Translations under genes and position numbers: made by a program
The notes under the pieces: generated by a model
What the model was told of the DNA's origin: nothing
Databases searched by the model: none
What the model saw: only the letters and a program-made list of their open reading frames with translations
Part shown: piece by piece, positions 47,254 to 58,439 of the stretch
Position numbering within the stretch: the stretch's first letter is position 1
How the letters are laid out: each line of letters opens with the position of its first letter
Assembly: GCA_963580285.1 (NCBI GenBank)
Contig: OY757024.1
Span: forward strand, 120,776,045 to 120,840,044
Reading direction: 5' to 3'
Origin: Lucinisca nassula
Taxonomy: Eukaryota > Mollusca > Bivalvia > Lucinida > Lucinidae
Length of the DNA stretch: 64,000 nt

Positions 47254-49158
47254 TCCTATAAGATGATTTCTTCACGCGAGTTATAAGCGCTGTTTGTCAT
47301 AGCCACGATGGCACCAAGTACGAACATTGTGGCCAACAAAAAGTCTATTTATGGCCCAGTAAAATGAATTTTACTAAAATGAATTTTACTGATACCTCTC
47401 AGGCGCCTCTTAATGTTTTTATTGTTTAAAGTTGTCTTTCTATGCATGTAATGCTAAAACAATTTTCAATTTCTGAAGTCGTTTAGAAAATTGTATGGAA
47501 AGTATGTCGTTTTCTTTTTGTTAAAATTATTTTACGTTTGTGCTTTTTCACATTTGGTTTTATTGGTGACCAGTCGTTCAAAGCCTCATTTCCTAACTTT
47601 GAAAGTAGGGGGGGGGGGGGGGGGGGTACTTACATTTCAAGCTATAGAATTTCAACGGTCCAATCGTTCTGACTGATTTTTGTTTATCAACTCCCAATTT
47701 ATCGTTTAAGCATGTAATAAAATAAATTTCTTAAACTTCATTCGATTTCTCAAAATTTTCAAATTTCTTGGATGTAGTTTAGGTTCTATCTAGCAAATGT
47801 GAATTATCTTGTCTAAATCATTTGTGGCGTGAGTTGACGAGCAGTGAATTAACACATCCTCAAAGGAACATCGGAGCCATATCCGTTTGTTTTTGTTTTC
47901 AATTAAATCAATGTGAATCTAACATGTTTCACATCATTTATGTACGAACCTATTCTGTTACCTCTTTCAATTCCAGAAAATAATATAGAGCAACACAATA
48001 ATGCAAATTTTGAATACTTTGACAATGGCTCTGATTATGAAAGGGCAGCCCTGAATTTATCGGTCGTTTTGTGTGTATATTTGTGTGTCTGGTGGAAATC
48101 TATCTGCCTGTTAGTTTGAAAATTAGTTTTCGTAATACTGAATTGGATCAAATCAAAATGAAAGGTTCAAGATAAGAAAGACAAAAGAGTTTGCGAGCCA
48201 CTGCCCGACATAATCAGAGCCGCCAATCGAAGACGTTATTGAAGTAATCGAAATTTGCCTTATTGTGTTATTATTTTCATTCATCTGGAAATGAGAGGGT
48301 CGTACATAAATGATGCAAAACATGTCAGTCACAAAAAATCCCTCTTAAGCATAAACAAGCAGACCATAATGCTCTGTATTAGGTTGTTCCCATGTTACAA
48401 ACCCTATGGCATGGAAGCTTCGACTGACAATTTCATAATTGTAATAATCGCTTACTGTGACCCTATTCCTGAATGAAAAGCCGACCACGGATAAGGCACT
48501 TACGCAATGACATTCTTGATTTCAAGTTGATATATAGGGATTCATAAAAAAGTAAGTAAACAAGTAGTCTAACAATTATTATTCAGTTTCATGCGTGTGT
48601 GTGTATCAAAACCAAAGAATAAACAATGTCTGATAGGCTTACAAATCCCTATAAGTACTGTTTAGTACAAAAAAGACAAACTAAGATGAAACTAAATGAA
48701 AGTACCATTGTCACCCCATTGACACTTTGTTTTGCTTTTTCAACTGTCACTGGTTCCCTGAATGTCAATAAGCAATTCTAGATCCGTTTAAGTTAACACG
48801 TGTAATCAGCATTTCTACTGTAGAGGTTACATTATAACTTAAAGAGGTTACAGTGTGTCCTGTTTCGTTCACATGTGTTACTGTCTCTAGTGTTTTCTAA
48901 AAGGCATTTTCTATATAGGACGGTGTGTGTTTAATATTTCTTAAAATGGTGGTTTTAGAACAAGCTAAAGGTTAAATAACTGTGTTACCAAGAATCGGGA
49001 GAAATGTGATGGCGCTTTATAGATTTGGCGCATTTCAATCCATAAGGATGATATGTATTGCGGTCAGTGTACCTAACTACACTAATTACGGGAAGGCTAC
49101 ACATAAGCGGTTGACAAAGTACACATACCTTCAACAGTTATTGACAACTGCCCTTTCA
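47254..49158. other. No gene recognised
   Basis: AT-rich sequence with only short frames. There is a run of 19 G (47,608-47,626). No domains or RNA genes are visible. Confidence 0.5.
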
Positions 49159-49486
49159 TCCCCGCCTATCGGGCCTTGGAGGAATAGATCGTGCTGTACG
49201 ATGCTCCTACTCAGAGCTGATATCGACCGGTCCCCGCCTATCGGGCCTTGGAGGAATAGATCGTGCTGCACGATGCTCCTACTCAGAGCTGATATCGACC
49301 GGTCAGCAGTTTTGGTAATTCGAACAGACGGTCTAACACTGACCAGAAAAAACTGCTGCGAGACGTGTCCATGCTTGTAAACCCTGTTGGTTTCATTGGG
49401 CGTCAGGGATTGAAATGTCATTTCATCAACATATCGGGTGAAAGTATCACAAAATTGGAACCAACGCCTCCATAATGACCTAAATT
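49159..49486 (+). mobile_element. Diverged SINE-like element with internal 72-bp duplication
   Basis: Forward copy of the non-tRNA SINE. Its 5' part is present twice in tandem: 49,159-49,230 and 49,231-49,302, one difference seen. The body continues to the AATGACCTAAATTGTG stretch and stops where an inverted copy starts. A frame of 132 codons across it reads the duplicated unit twice and is not a gene. Confidence 0.65.
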
Positions 49487-49801
49487 GTGTTTGTTTGTTT
49501 GATTTGAGGTTTAAAGTCCCCGTCAACACTATTAAGGTCATTTTGTCCATTTTGGAGACGTTGCTTCCAATTTCGTGGGAGCTTTTACCCGACATTGAGA
49601 TGAAACGACATCTCAATCCCTGCCGCTCAATAAAACCAATAGGGTTTATATACATGGACGGGCCGACTCGCAGCAGATTTCCTGGACAAGCTTTGACCTT
49701 CCAAGCAGATTACCAGAACTAATGTGCGTCGGTATCAACCCTGCGTGGAAGCATCGTGCAACCCATATATTTCTTAAAGCCCCTATGGGCGGGGGCGGAA
49801 A
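49487..49801 (-). mobile_element. SINE-like retroposon, inverted neighbour
   Basis: A nearly complete minus-strand copy abutting the forward copy tail to tail, including the GGGCGGGGGCGG head at 49,790-49,801. I see no target duplication. Confidence 0.7.
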
Positions 49802-50020
49802 GGTTTTAAAGAAACCTCGCATTCTGACCTTATTATCGACCTGTCATTACCTTTATTTGAACTAGAAATAAGCATTATTTAGGCCACAGGGGCCAGTTTC
49901 AAGTTTTTTTTAGGAAATATATACTATGCTATAATAATGTACACAAGGGCAGCATCGGCAAAATATGGCAAACCATGAATGAAGTTGTGTATCTATGACA
50001 GTTTGTTACAGAACTGTCAG
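49802..50020. other. No recognisable feature
   Basis: Unique sequence between the SINE pair and the next family A copy. Confidence 0.5.
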
Positions 50021-50292
50021 TAGAAGTAAAACAAAGATCAGGAATCGATACCAAAGGGAAAGAGACACAAACATGAATCGACCAGACCGTAATGAAAACC
50101 TAAACAGAGGAAGGCCAAAAGGACAGTTACTTTCCCACAAAATGGCCTAATGACCATCCAAAATAAAAAAAGACAAAAGTGACACACACACTAAGAAACA
50201 AACAAAAACATAAATCAACCGCTACAGAAAAACCGCCTAGGAACGGTCAGTAGAAAGTATTCCAATGGGGGGGGGCTTAAATCAATTTTACG
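50021..50292 (-). repeat. Family A, truncated copy
   Basis: Anchored end AGTAGAAGTAAAACAAAG at 50,021, truncated after TTTTACGTG at about 50,292. Confidence 0.7.
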
Positions 50293-50399
50293 TGTCAAAA
50301 CTCTTGCTTAATAATTACACATTACATTCATAGATAAAATAGTACCTGCTGTCTCTAATGTGGTAATCACAGTATCGAGCAACACTAGAAAACACTTTT

Positions 50400-51085
50400 A
50401 TGAAATAATAATGGGGTGAGGATCAGCCACTGTGGACCCCACAAGTTGGTGCGACCGATTGTATCTAACTATAAGGAAAATATTAAGAATATATATGATT
50501 GTGTTGTGGGGATCTGAATGGCTTCTATGATATATGGCATTTTATGAAGTGCTGGGGTACATCGGTCCCAGCAAAAAACTGCCCCAGGGCAGGGTTGGTG
50601 TGACTAAATGTGTCTTAACATGAACAAGAAAACATACGGTGAAGTGATGGGGATCTAAACCGTTTCTGTGATATACAGCTTTTTTTATGAAAAAGAGGGG
50701 AGGGGCATGACCCGGGACAAGACCCCAGGCCCCGATATTGGCGTCACTGAATGTTCCTTATCATAAGGAACATAAATATATATAGGATAGGGGTGGGTTT
50801 CTGAACAGTTTCTCAGATATTTGGCCTATTGTGAAGTGGAGGGGTGGGGCATGGCCAATATGTTGGCATCATTCAATGTGTCTTATCACAAGGAACAAAA
50901 ATGGGTTAGAGGCTGGCTTCTGAACGGTTTCTGAGATATTGGGCCATTTTTGAAATGGAGGGGGAGGTTGGTGTCACTGAATGCGTCTTATCACAAAGAA
51001 CAAGAATATACGTGGTTTATGGATGGGATCTGAATGACTTGCAAGATCTTTGACCTATTCTGAAATGAACGGGTTGGGGCATGGA
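50400..51085 (+). repeat. Degenerate tandem repeat, ~115-150-bp units
   Basis: Four to five units containing GATCTGAA, GTTTCTGAGATAT, TGAAATGGAGGGG, GTCACTGAATG and CTTATCACAAGGAAC in the same order, with large indels. Confidence 0.6.
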
Positions 51086-51089
51086 AACA

Positions 51090-51330
51090 GCAAACGACAG
51101 AAGCCAAAAGGACAGTTATTGTTATTTTCATATAAAATGGCTTATTGGCTATGCAAAAAGATACATGTATAAGCGATACAAGCACTCAAGTACGAGTATC
51201 AGCGAAAAACCATGACATAAGAACCGCCTTTGGTTAGTTAGCGAAAACAACTCCACCGGGGGGGGGGGGGGGGCTAAATCGGAGCGGGGCGCAATCCTTT
51301 CCCCTACTTCTACCACAGTTTAACAACAGG
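51090..51330 (-). repeat. Family A, divergent copy
   Basis: Follows family A order (CCAAAAGGACAGTTA, AAAATGGC, AAGAACCGCC, G-run, CTTCTACC) with many differences. It contains a run of about 16 G. Confidence 0.5.
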
Positions 51331-51719
51331 CAACATAAGCGTAGCATCCGTTCGCAACTGTTTGCCTTTAATCAACATCTAATTCCAATATGAATTTGGA
51401 TAGAACTATCAGACCTTATAGATTGCCTCTGACTACAAGGAACTGGTGTTTCACTCTTAATGTAGACATTTGAACTGTTGAACTTTGCTTAAGATCAAAC
51501 GAGAAGTGAACACGTGTAAAAAACAATAATGTCAAGTCCATTGTGACCTTGAGCTTTGACATTCAAATCAATAGGATTCTTTGCCACTCTATAGGGTACA
51601 TTTGTTGAAGGTTATATGGCCCAAAGTTGAAAACCAAGTCTTCTATCCTGTTCCCGCGGTTTTTAAAGTTAGGTCCATTTTGAACTCGAATGAGACTCTT
51701 TACCTTGAAAAAACCCATG

Positions 51720-51915
51720 CAGTGCAATTTCATAGAAGAATTTGTAAGGTTCTCCCTATGTAAGTCTATTTAAAACTAGCGCCCCGGGGCGGGGCCAGTT
51801 TTGTTCCCACGGCTATACTTAGTACAATCCTAGTACAAGTCCACTATATGATACTTCATAAGCAATATCAAAGACCTTGGCCTTGTGGTTTCAGAGAAGG
51901 CCTCCTTATGTATAT
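51720..51915 (-). repeat. Isolated monomer of the 166-bp repeat
   Basis: On the minus strand it contains GAAACCACAAGGCCAAGGTC and GGCCCCGCCCCGGGGC in the order of the array at 62.9-64 kb. It directly abuts the broken 3' side of the LINE ORF2. Confidence 0.55.
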
Positions 51916-53799
51916 TTATGAAAAACATTGTATAAAAGTTTCACCAAAATTAAAATGTTTTAAACACTTTATTATGTAAGAGTGATTTATACTATCAAAG
52001 GCTTTCTCAAAGTCTGAGAAAAAGATAAGACCTGGTTTATTTTCTTCATTTACGTTTTCTATGATTTCCAACACAAGCCTTATATTTTCTCCAATATATC
52101 TACCCTTGATAAAACCGGTTTGTGAATCGTCTATAATTTTGGTTAGCACAGGCTTAATACGATTAGCAATTGCTTTTGTTGCTATTTTGTAATCAACATT
52201 TAATAAACTTATAGGTCTCCAGTTATCGAGATTTGTAATATCTTTATTATCTTTTGGTAGAAGTGTAATTATGCTCTGTTTTTGTAGTTCAGTTAATGAT
52301 CCCATTTCAAAGGAGTAATTGATTGAGTTTATAAAGTACTGCTTTAAATTATTCCAGAACAGTTTGTAAAATTCACTTGTTAGGCCATCTGACCCCGGAC
52401 TTTTATTATTTTTCATGTCTTTTAGAGCTTTTGCGCATTCTATTTCTGTAAGTTGTCCTTCACAAAATTCTTTATCTGTCTCCTCAAGTTTATCTATGGC
52501 GTTATTAAAAAAGTCAAATCGTGGCTCTTGTGTTTCTCTTTGGTCGTATAGTCTTCTGTAGTAAGTTTCCGTTTCATGCATTATATCACTTTGATTTGTA
52601 TTTATACTATTATTAATCAGTAATCTTGATATAACTTTTCTTTCAGATCTTTTTTTCTCTAAACTTGCAAAATATGCCGTGTTTCTTTCACTGTATTCAG
52701 CTATATTAGCTTTCGATCGAAGAATTAAACCATTCAATTTGTTGTCTGTTAAAGTTTCTAGTTCAGTGTTTTTCTCATTTAAATCAGTATGAAGAGTTTC
52801 AGTTGTATGCGCATCAGTGCTTTCCGATAGAGATTTAGTCAACTGGCATATTTCATTTTTAAGTATTTTTTCTCTTTCATTTGCATGTTTCTTTTTCTTG
52901 GTTGCATATTTTATGGTTTCATTTCTAACAGTCCCCTTTATTATTTCCCATAGTGTATTTGGATTCGATCCATGATTTATCATCGCAATTTCATGTATAC
53001 TTTTCTTTATAATTTCTTGAAATTCTATGTCCAATAGTAAACTATTATTTAATTTAAAATAGCCTGGTCCTCGACTTATGTTCATGACATCAATATTTAA
53101 AATCACAGGGCTATGATCTGATTTATAGCTTAGACTGTGTTTGCATGAAGTAACCGAATTTTTCAAATTATCTGATATTAAAAAATAATCTAGCCGACAA
53201 AATATTGGTGGTTTATGAGATGAATGCCAAGTAAATTGCCTTGTGTTCGGATGCGTCTCCCGCCAAATATCTATTAATTTAAATGATTCTGTTATATCTT
53301 TAATCTTATTCCTGCATGATTTATGGGATTCAGTTTTGCCATTTCGTTTATCTAGTAATTCATTTAAAACTGTATTAAAGTCTCCTCCAATAATAAAATC
53401 TTTTTCTTCGTTTTCTTGCAAAAATTCGTCCAATCTTTTAAAAAGGGTGACATCGTCGTTGTTGGGCCCATATAAATTTACTATAGTTACTTCTTTACCA
53501 TTTATTTTTAAATCCAAAGCTTGTATTCTACCATCTATTATGTTTGTGTATTTCTGAATTGTATACGAAAAATTTGGATTTATAAGTATTCCAATGCCTT
53601 CACTGTTATTGCTATGTCCGGAGTAAAACGCGTCGTTGTTCCACTCGCCCTTCCAAATATCATGTGTACCTACTCCTGAGTGAGTTTCTTGCAGCAAACA
53701 TACTGATATATTGTTTGTTTTAATCCATGCGAATATTTGTTCACGCTTTATTTTTTTACCCAGACCTCTAACATTATATGAACATATGGAAATATTCAT
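51916..53799 (-). CDS. LINE ORF2, L1/Tx1-type, cut off inside RT (627 aa)
   Basis: The ATG at 53,799 opens an apurinic/apyrimidinic-type endonuclease of about 240 residues with N9 (SYNVRG), E38 (LLQETH), D140/N142 (GGDFN), D204 (RLDYF) and D228/H229 (SDHSP): a complete catalytic set. A linker with coiled-coil character follows. The RT domain starts near 464 (NNKSPGSDG) and includes NWRPISLLN, GFIKGR and the first catalytic aspartate D596 in FSDFEKAFD. The frame ends at 627, before the YADD-type motif, thumb and C-terminal cysteine cluster, so the polyprotein is about half of normal length and cannot reverse transcribe. Endonuclease type and RT words fit the L1/Tx1 group. The 5' coding end is preserved while the 3' end is lost, the opposite of the usual truncation, so a later deletion or rearrangement is likely. 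Confidence 0.85.
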   Translation of the reverse strand: MNISICSYNVRGLGKKIKREQIFAWIKTNNISVCLLQETHSGVGTHDIWKGEWNNDAFYSGHSNNSEGIGILINPNFSYTIQKYTNIIDGRIQALDLKINGKEVTIVNLYGPNNDDVTLFKRLDEFLQENEEKDFIIGGDFNTVLNELLDKRNGKTESHKSCRNKIKDITESFKLIDIWRETHPNTRQFTWHSSHKPPIFCRLDYFLISDNLKNSVTSCKHSLSYKSDHSPVILNIDVMNISRGPGYFKLNNSLLLDIEFQEIIKKSIHEIAMINHGSNPNTLWEIIKGTVRNETIKYATKKKKHANEREKILKNEICQLTKSLSESTDAHTTETLHTDLNEKNTELETLTDNKLNGLILRSKANIAEYSERNTAYFASLEKKRSERKVISRLLINNSINTNQSDIMHETETYYRRLYDQRETQEPRFDFFNNAIDKLEETDKEFCEGQLTEIECAKALKDMKNNKSPGSDGLTSEFYKLFWNNLKQYFINSINYSFEMGSLTELQKQSIITLLPKDNKDITNLDNWRPISLLNVDYKIATKAIANRIKPVLTKIIDDSQTGFIKGRYIGENIRLVLEIIENVNEENKPGLIFFSDFEKAFDSINHSYIIKCLKHFNFGETFIQCFS

Positions 53800-54083
53800 T
53801 TGGTATGAAAAGGAGTGACAAAATGTATCCTAAATATCTGAAGGCAGCAGAAAGAGTAAAAAAGAAAAAAGAAAAGAAAATCATTTTCTTTGTCCATGTA
53901 GAGTGGGGGAGGGCCCTGATGATGCAGATATAAAGAACACTGACAAGGTATAAAGTATAGGTGCAATCATGGACAAGTTCAACAATTTCAAGGAAAACAT
54001 TTTGATTTTCTGAAAAACAAAGTAATAATTAATAACAGTAATGTTTAATTTGAATGTTTTTTTTAATACTGCCTATAAGAGTA
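53800..54083 (-). other. Sequence upstream of the LINE ORF2
   Basis: May hold the end of the LINE ORF1 or the inter-ORF spacer, but I see no ORF1-like frame. Confidence 0.3.
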
Positions 54084-54619
54084 CTGTCGGACTTCAATGG
54101 CTCGAACATCTTTGGGACTTCGAAAAAACTGCTTAAGGCCGGGTTAGATCGAGTCACTGAGGGTTACCTCCAGGAGGTAGAATGGTAATAAATTTGGGAC
54201 TTTTTTTCGGTGTTCTGTATTCTAAGTATATCTCAAATGCATGCTGCGTGCACCCACTAGATTCGCCTCACGGATGCGACTCTAATGAGTTCACACAGCA
54301 CCCATTTGCAGTCGACGAAAATACAGTCAAAAAAAGGAGTGGAGGCAATGATTATGGATCTGTCAAGCAAGCAACCTGTCCTAAGCAAGCATGCATGTAC
54401 TTCCCGGAAAAGGCCAATGCAGTAATAATCACATGCGTTTAGCAAGCACCTGTCATAAGCAAGCACATTTTAAATATCCCTGAGGTGCTTGCTTAACACA
54501 GATTGGACCGTATCCTTAATCCCTCCCACTATTCCCTTTGTAGAGAAATTCCCTAGAACGTGTTCGACTCAGCCGTGGCAAAAGAGCCCTCGGTGTTTCG
54601 AGCCATCGAAGTTCTACTG
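54084..54619. mobile_element. TA-flanked pogo/mariner-type MITE, copy 2 (536 bp)
   Basis: Same terminal sequence as the element in the satellite: CTGTCGGACTTCAATGGC left, CAGTAGAACTTCGATGGC inverted right. The left side is preceded by TA; the right TA has mutated to TT. It is 180 bp longer because of extra internal sequence with repeated AAGCAAGCA words (54,360-54,500). An internal hairpin lies at 54,248-54,295. Confidence 0.75.
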
Positions 54620-55130
54620 TTGAAAGAAGTATAAATTGACCAAGCTATAAGATCAGTATGTAGTACGCATTTTTGTACAGTAAACAAACGTTCTATGCAA
54701 GAAGTAACACGCCAAAAATTGTTTGAGGCAGCCGAAGTGATGTAGAATCTGTTTACTGGTAAATGCGGGATTTGGGGATACCGCAGGTACACCATTGTGG
54801 ATGCTCCTAACAAAGAGACTCACTACTCAAAATTTTTGGATGATGAAAAGATTGGTTGATAGAGAAAGGACAATGTTATCACACAGAACAGTTGCATTTA
54901 ACGCTTTTCGGCCCTTGTAAACCGGTTATTACAAACAACGTAGGTCCAGAGATGTACCATAAAGGATCGTTTCATCAGGATCGACACTGTTTGTCATCAT
55001 GTAAATGATATTTAGGAATAATGGGCCTATCCGAATTCAATGATGGGAGGGCCCATTTCAGGATTTCATGGACGAAAAGGTCAAATTGAATACAATACAT
55101 TGAAAAGAGCGACAAAATTAAAATTGTACT
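54620..55130. other. No gene recognised
   Basis: AT-rich sequence. Near 54,950-55,020 there are remnants of words such as AGGATCGACACTGTTTG seen also near the palindrome at 9.05 kb. Confidence 0.45.
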
Positions 55131-55237
55131 TGTGGTATTCTATAGTGATTTCCCGATACATGTATATGCATTCATTCTTGTAAAAACCATACATATAAGC
55201 ATTTATTTAAGAATATATACATATGTACTTAAATGCA

Positions 55238-55240
55238 ACC

Positions 55241-55288
<48 letters not shown>

Positions 55289-55465
55289 TGTATGTGTGCG
55301 TGCGAGCGTATGTTTGTATTTCTAGATTAAATTAAGCATGACTAAATTCCAGATGTCACACGCTTGCACGCATGCAACATACTGATGAATATAAGAGTAT
55401 GCACGCGCGCATGCTGTTTACATCAATTTATGCATGTATTTAGCATGGAACAAGAATTATGTATG

Positions 55466-55499
<34 letters not shown>

Positions 55500-55830
55500 T
55501 GTATGTGCACACGTACGTGCGTATGTGTGTTTTTCTAGATGTAGATATACCTGTTCAAACGTCCAGATGCCACGTGCCTGCAAGCGTGCAAACATATATT
55601 TTAATACAAAGGTGTGCATGCGCGCACGAGAACCCGCATGCAGCCAAAATGTTTCACACGTACACATAGGCACGAATGCACGCACAACATCTGCCCGCCC
55701 GCACGCATGTATACAAGCACGCTCCCGTGCACGCATGTACACACGCTCACGTTCATGTATTCACGGACGCGCCCGCGCATGGCACAGCACATGTCCCGGT
55801 ACTGGAGAAGCACGCAGCGCCCACATGCAC
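55238..55830. repeat. Simple-sequence and alternating purine-pyrimidine tract
   Basis: (TG)n at about 55,242-55,279 passing into CG steps, (TATG)n at about 55,457-55,506, then long CACG/CATG-rich sequence to 55,830. Overlapping frames on both strands come from these repeats. Confidence 0.85.
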
Positions 55831-56639
55831 GAAGGTACATACGCATATAATAATGTCAATGAATATCACCATATATTATATACATCGTATTCTTTCAAAA
55901 CAAGGGACAAGGTATCGAAAGTTTGGTTTTCTGTCATTAGAACACTATTTATGTCAAAAGAGTGCTAAACAGATACATGTTCTTTATTTCAGAAATTACA
56001 TCGTACAAGCATATACAACTTTACATACCTTATACAATACATACTATACACATTTAAGGGAAACACCCACAAAAAAACAATTGTCACTTTAATATATTGC
56101 CTTTGATGAGGCGAACACTCCGGCACACATCCCATGACAATCGGTTGAGCGGTCTCGAAATTATGACCCCCTGAAACATTTCACAATTGCTGTCTATGAG
56201 GGCCGCCATTTTGTTAATCTGGTCACGTGACCAAAATAGTAAAATAATAATTTACAGCATACTTTTCAGATTTTGTACTTAAAAACAGTAAATTATCATC
56301 GCATTGAGTAAATGGAATGTATACTGAACTATTTATTGCTGTTTTATTGCACGAGAATCGCTGTAATTCAAAGTTTTCCAATTGTGAGTTTATGACATTT
56401 TATTCACAGCCTGGTTCTGGACAAACAAAACCAGAATTTGTGAAATGTTCAAAAGGTCACAACCTCCCAACCACCCAGTCAACCCCCACAAAACCCGTAC
56501 CAAAATGTCTGTCTCCTCAAAACCTATGTTTTGAAGCGAAAGTTAATTTTTTTGTGGTTGTTTTCCTTTAATGTAACAAATCTATAATTTGTACATGTTA
56601 AACGTTTAACTAAAGGAATCAATCAAGGCATTTGGGATT
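55831..56639. other. No gene recognised
   Basis: Only short frames without domains. The 84-codon frame near 56,317 shows no recognisable similarity or signal. Confidence 0.45.
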
Positions 56640-57205
56640 TTGTAACGTTATTTTGTTTTACTGATTTTCAGTGGTATGCTTTTACAATACAATTTCGGAA
56701 ACATTTTTGAAAAAAAAGAAAGGAAAAAATATACAAAAAAAGAAACAATGGAAGAAAAAAAAAAAAAAAAAAAAAAGGGAAGGAGAGGAAGAGAAGATCT
56801 TTCTGCTGCCTTTAGTATGCTGCCAAATTTATCCAAGAAATTAATCTAGTAAAGCTATCATAGTATTCCATTTCCTATTAAACTGGGTAATCTTATCTTT
56901 CATAAAATAGATTTGTTTCTCAATGTTTAGTTTCTGCTTTAGGTACGATATAAAATGCACGAACAATATTGGAGTTTGCTGACATTTGTTTTTAAATATA
57001 AAGTACTTTCCCAGCAGTATGATATAATTTTGTACTTGAGTTTTTAGCTCATTACAATTTACAGTAATACCAAAGGTTATAATCTTTTGGTTAAGAATAA
57101 TATCAAAACTATGATCTTTTAAGAATTTTGATACTTCTGTCCAAAATTGTTGAACGAATAAACATTCCCAAATATATTCTTGTAGTTCAAGACAAAAAGC
57201 TTACA
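56640..57205 (-). pseudogene. LINE 3' end: ORF2 C-terminus and 3' UTR
   Basis: Minus-strand frame 57,200-56,841 (119 codons plus TAA) is open throughout. It begins in the terminal cysteine cluster (FCLELQEYIWECLFVQQFW) and continues with ITFGI, LLGKYFIFKNKCQ and QFNRKWNTM. This is the C-terminal tail typical of L1/Tx1-type ORF2, so it could be the family missing its 3' half at 51.9 kb. It is 5'-truncated at about 57,205. The 3' UTR contains a long poly-T on the minus strand. Confidence 0.65.
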
Positions 57206-57664
57206 GGGATACTAACCAGGGGTCCCTTCGATCCATGCTCCACCCCTCCCTTTCATAAAAGGCATAAACCTGTTAGATACGTAGTCTTCATGGGTTTGCA
57301 TTGCAGTATGGGGCTCATTTTGGAGACTTAATTAGCGGTAGGTTATCTTGTTTATGTAAATTGCTGCTTGTGGGTAGTTGGAGCTGTGATGAGCAAAGTG
57401 ATCCATCAGCCTCTTGTTTTTCATTATCAGTAAAATAAATTAGTACCATGTATCTGTTCGGTGACCCTAAAAGCAGGCAAACACATAAATGTTTCTTACT
57501 TTCGTTCAAGCATATGATCTATTCCTATTTTACAGAAAAGAGCAGGCAGCTTTATTTACTAAACAGATCAAAAATGGAAACAAAAGCAAGCTCAGGGAAT
57601 AAAGGTAAATGTCAAGCTTACATGTGTTTAAAGGCACGTTAACTTATTTTGTCATTAAGTGTTG
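57206..57664. other. No gene recognised
   Basis: No domain or repeat match seen. Confidence 0.45.
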
Positions 57665-57668
57665 TCAC

Positions 57669-57669
<1 letters not shown>

Positions 57670-57713
<44 letters not shown>
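57670..57713. repeat. (AG)n microsatellite
   Basis: An uninterrupted AG dinucleotide run of about 44 bp. Confidence 0.95.
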
Positions 57714-57715
<2 letters not shown>

Positions 57716-57751
57716 ACAATGAAAGAAGAAAAAAGATGTTAACGCAGTTTT

Positions 57752-58260
57752 CTATCCAATCTTTTTATATCGAATAACGAGTTCACGAAGCTGAGTACCA
57801 AAGTCATTGCAAGCATATACGTTTCTGAATTTGTGTATTAAGTCACCATAAAATTCGGGTTCCGATAGGTGTTGTTGCAGAAGAGTGTAAAGTAACACAT
57901 AGGCAGGGATTGAGATGTCACTTGATCTCAATGCCGGGTAAAAGTCCCACAAAATTGGAAGCAACGTCTCCAAAATGACCTAAATAGTGTTGACAGGGAC
58001 GTTAAACCTCAAATCAAACAAAAACAAAAAAAAACAAATAAAGTAACACATAACAGTAAACTTTTTGCTGCACGACAAAAATCAGTACCATCTACAATAG
58101 CTCTCTTTCTTCGGCTAAAGACTGAAGCTCATAGGCATTAGTACCAGCAATCCTTTGCTGAAGAGTCTTAACAAAGTGGTGGGGTCGTTGAACACGACTG
58201 CGCTGTTAGTGGCATACTCGACAGGGGCAAAAACATACATCTTACGAAAATCTTAATGCC
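57752..58260 (-). pseudogene. Penelope-like element relic, internally deleted
   Basis: From 58,260 down to 58,053 the minus strand shows a frameshifted segment with YVFAPVEYATN and AEERAIVDG, the latter matching the relic at 10.5 kb. From 57,888 to 57,765 it reads LLQQHLSEPEFYGDLIHKF and RELVIRYKKIG, a C-terminal block that I associate with the same PLE lineage. The whole RT core is missing in between. The SINE at 57,902-58,039 later inserted in the joint. The coding strand is opposite to the hammerheads nearby. Confidence 0.6.
57902..58039 (+). mobile_element. SINE-like retroposon, 5'-truncated, 13-bp TSD
   Basis: The last 138 bp of the non-tRNA SINE, with an A-rich tail, flanked by AAAGTAACACATA (57,889-57,901 and 58,040-58,052). 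5' truncation with a clean duplication indicates target-primed insertion. Confidence 0.85.
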
Positions 58261-58439
58261 TTGTTTAAGGTGATATAAAGCCGTCTCAGGCATAGGTGGT
58301 AATAATTTGTTTTGTTTTTTTAGAATAGCAAGAAATACGTTTAATCACTAGTTTCAAATTACTAATTTTCCAGTAAATATAGCATATGTTTTTTTCAGTA
58401 TTTTGCAAATTAGCAGAAATCGATGAAATTACCTAGTTG

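Noticed and set aside
47491..47676. 61-codon frame with polyglycine
   Set aside because: It spans a homopolymer G run of uncertain length and has no domain.
55364..56092. Overlapping frames of 70-170 codons on both strands
   Set aside because: Produced by TG, TATG and CACG simple repeats, which are open in several frames.
56100..56125. GATGAGGCGAAC as a hammerhead core
   Set aside because: There is no stem II between the two halves and the CTGA part is incomplete.
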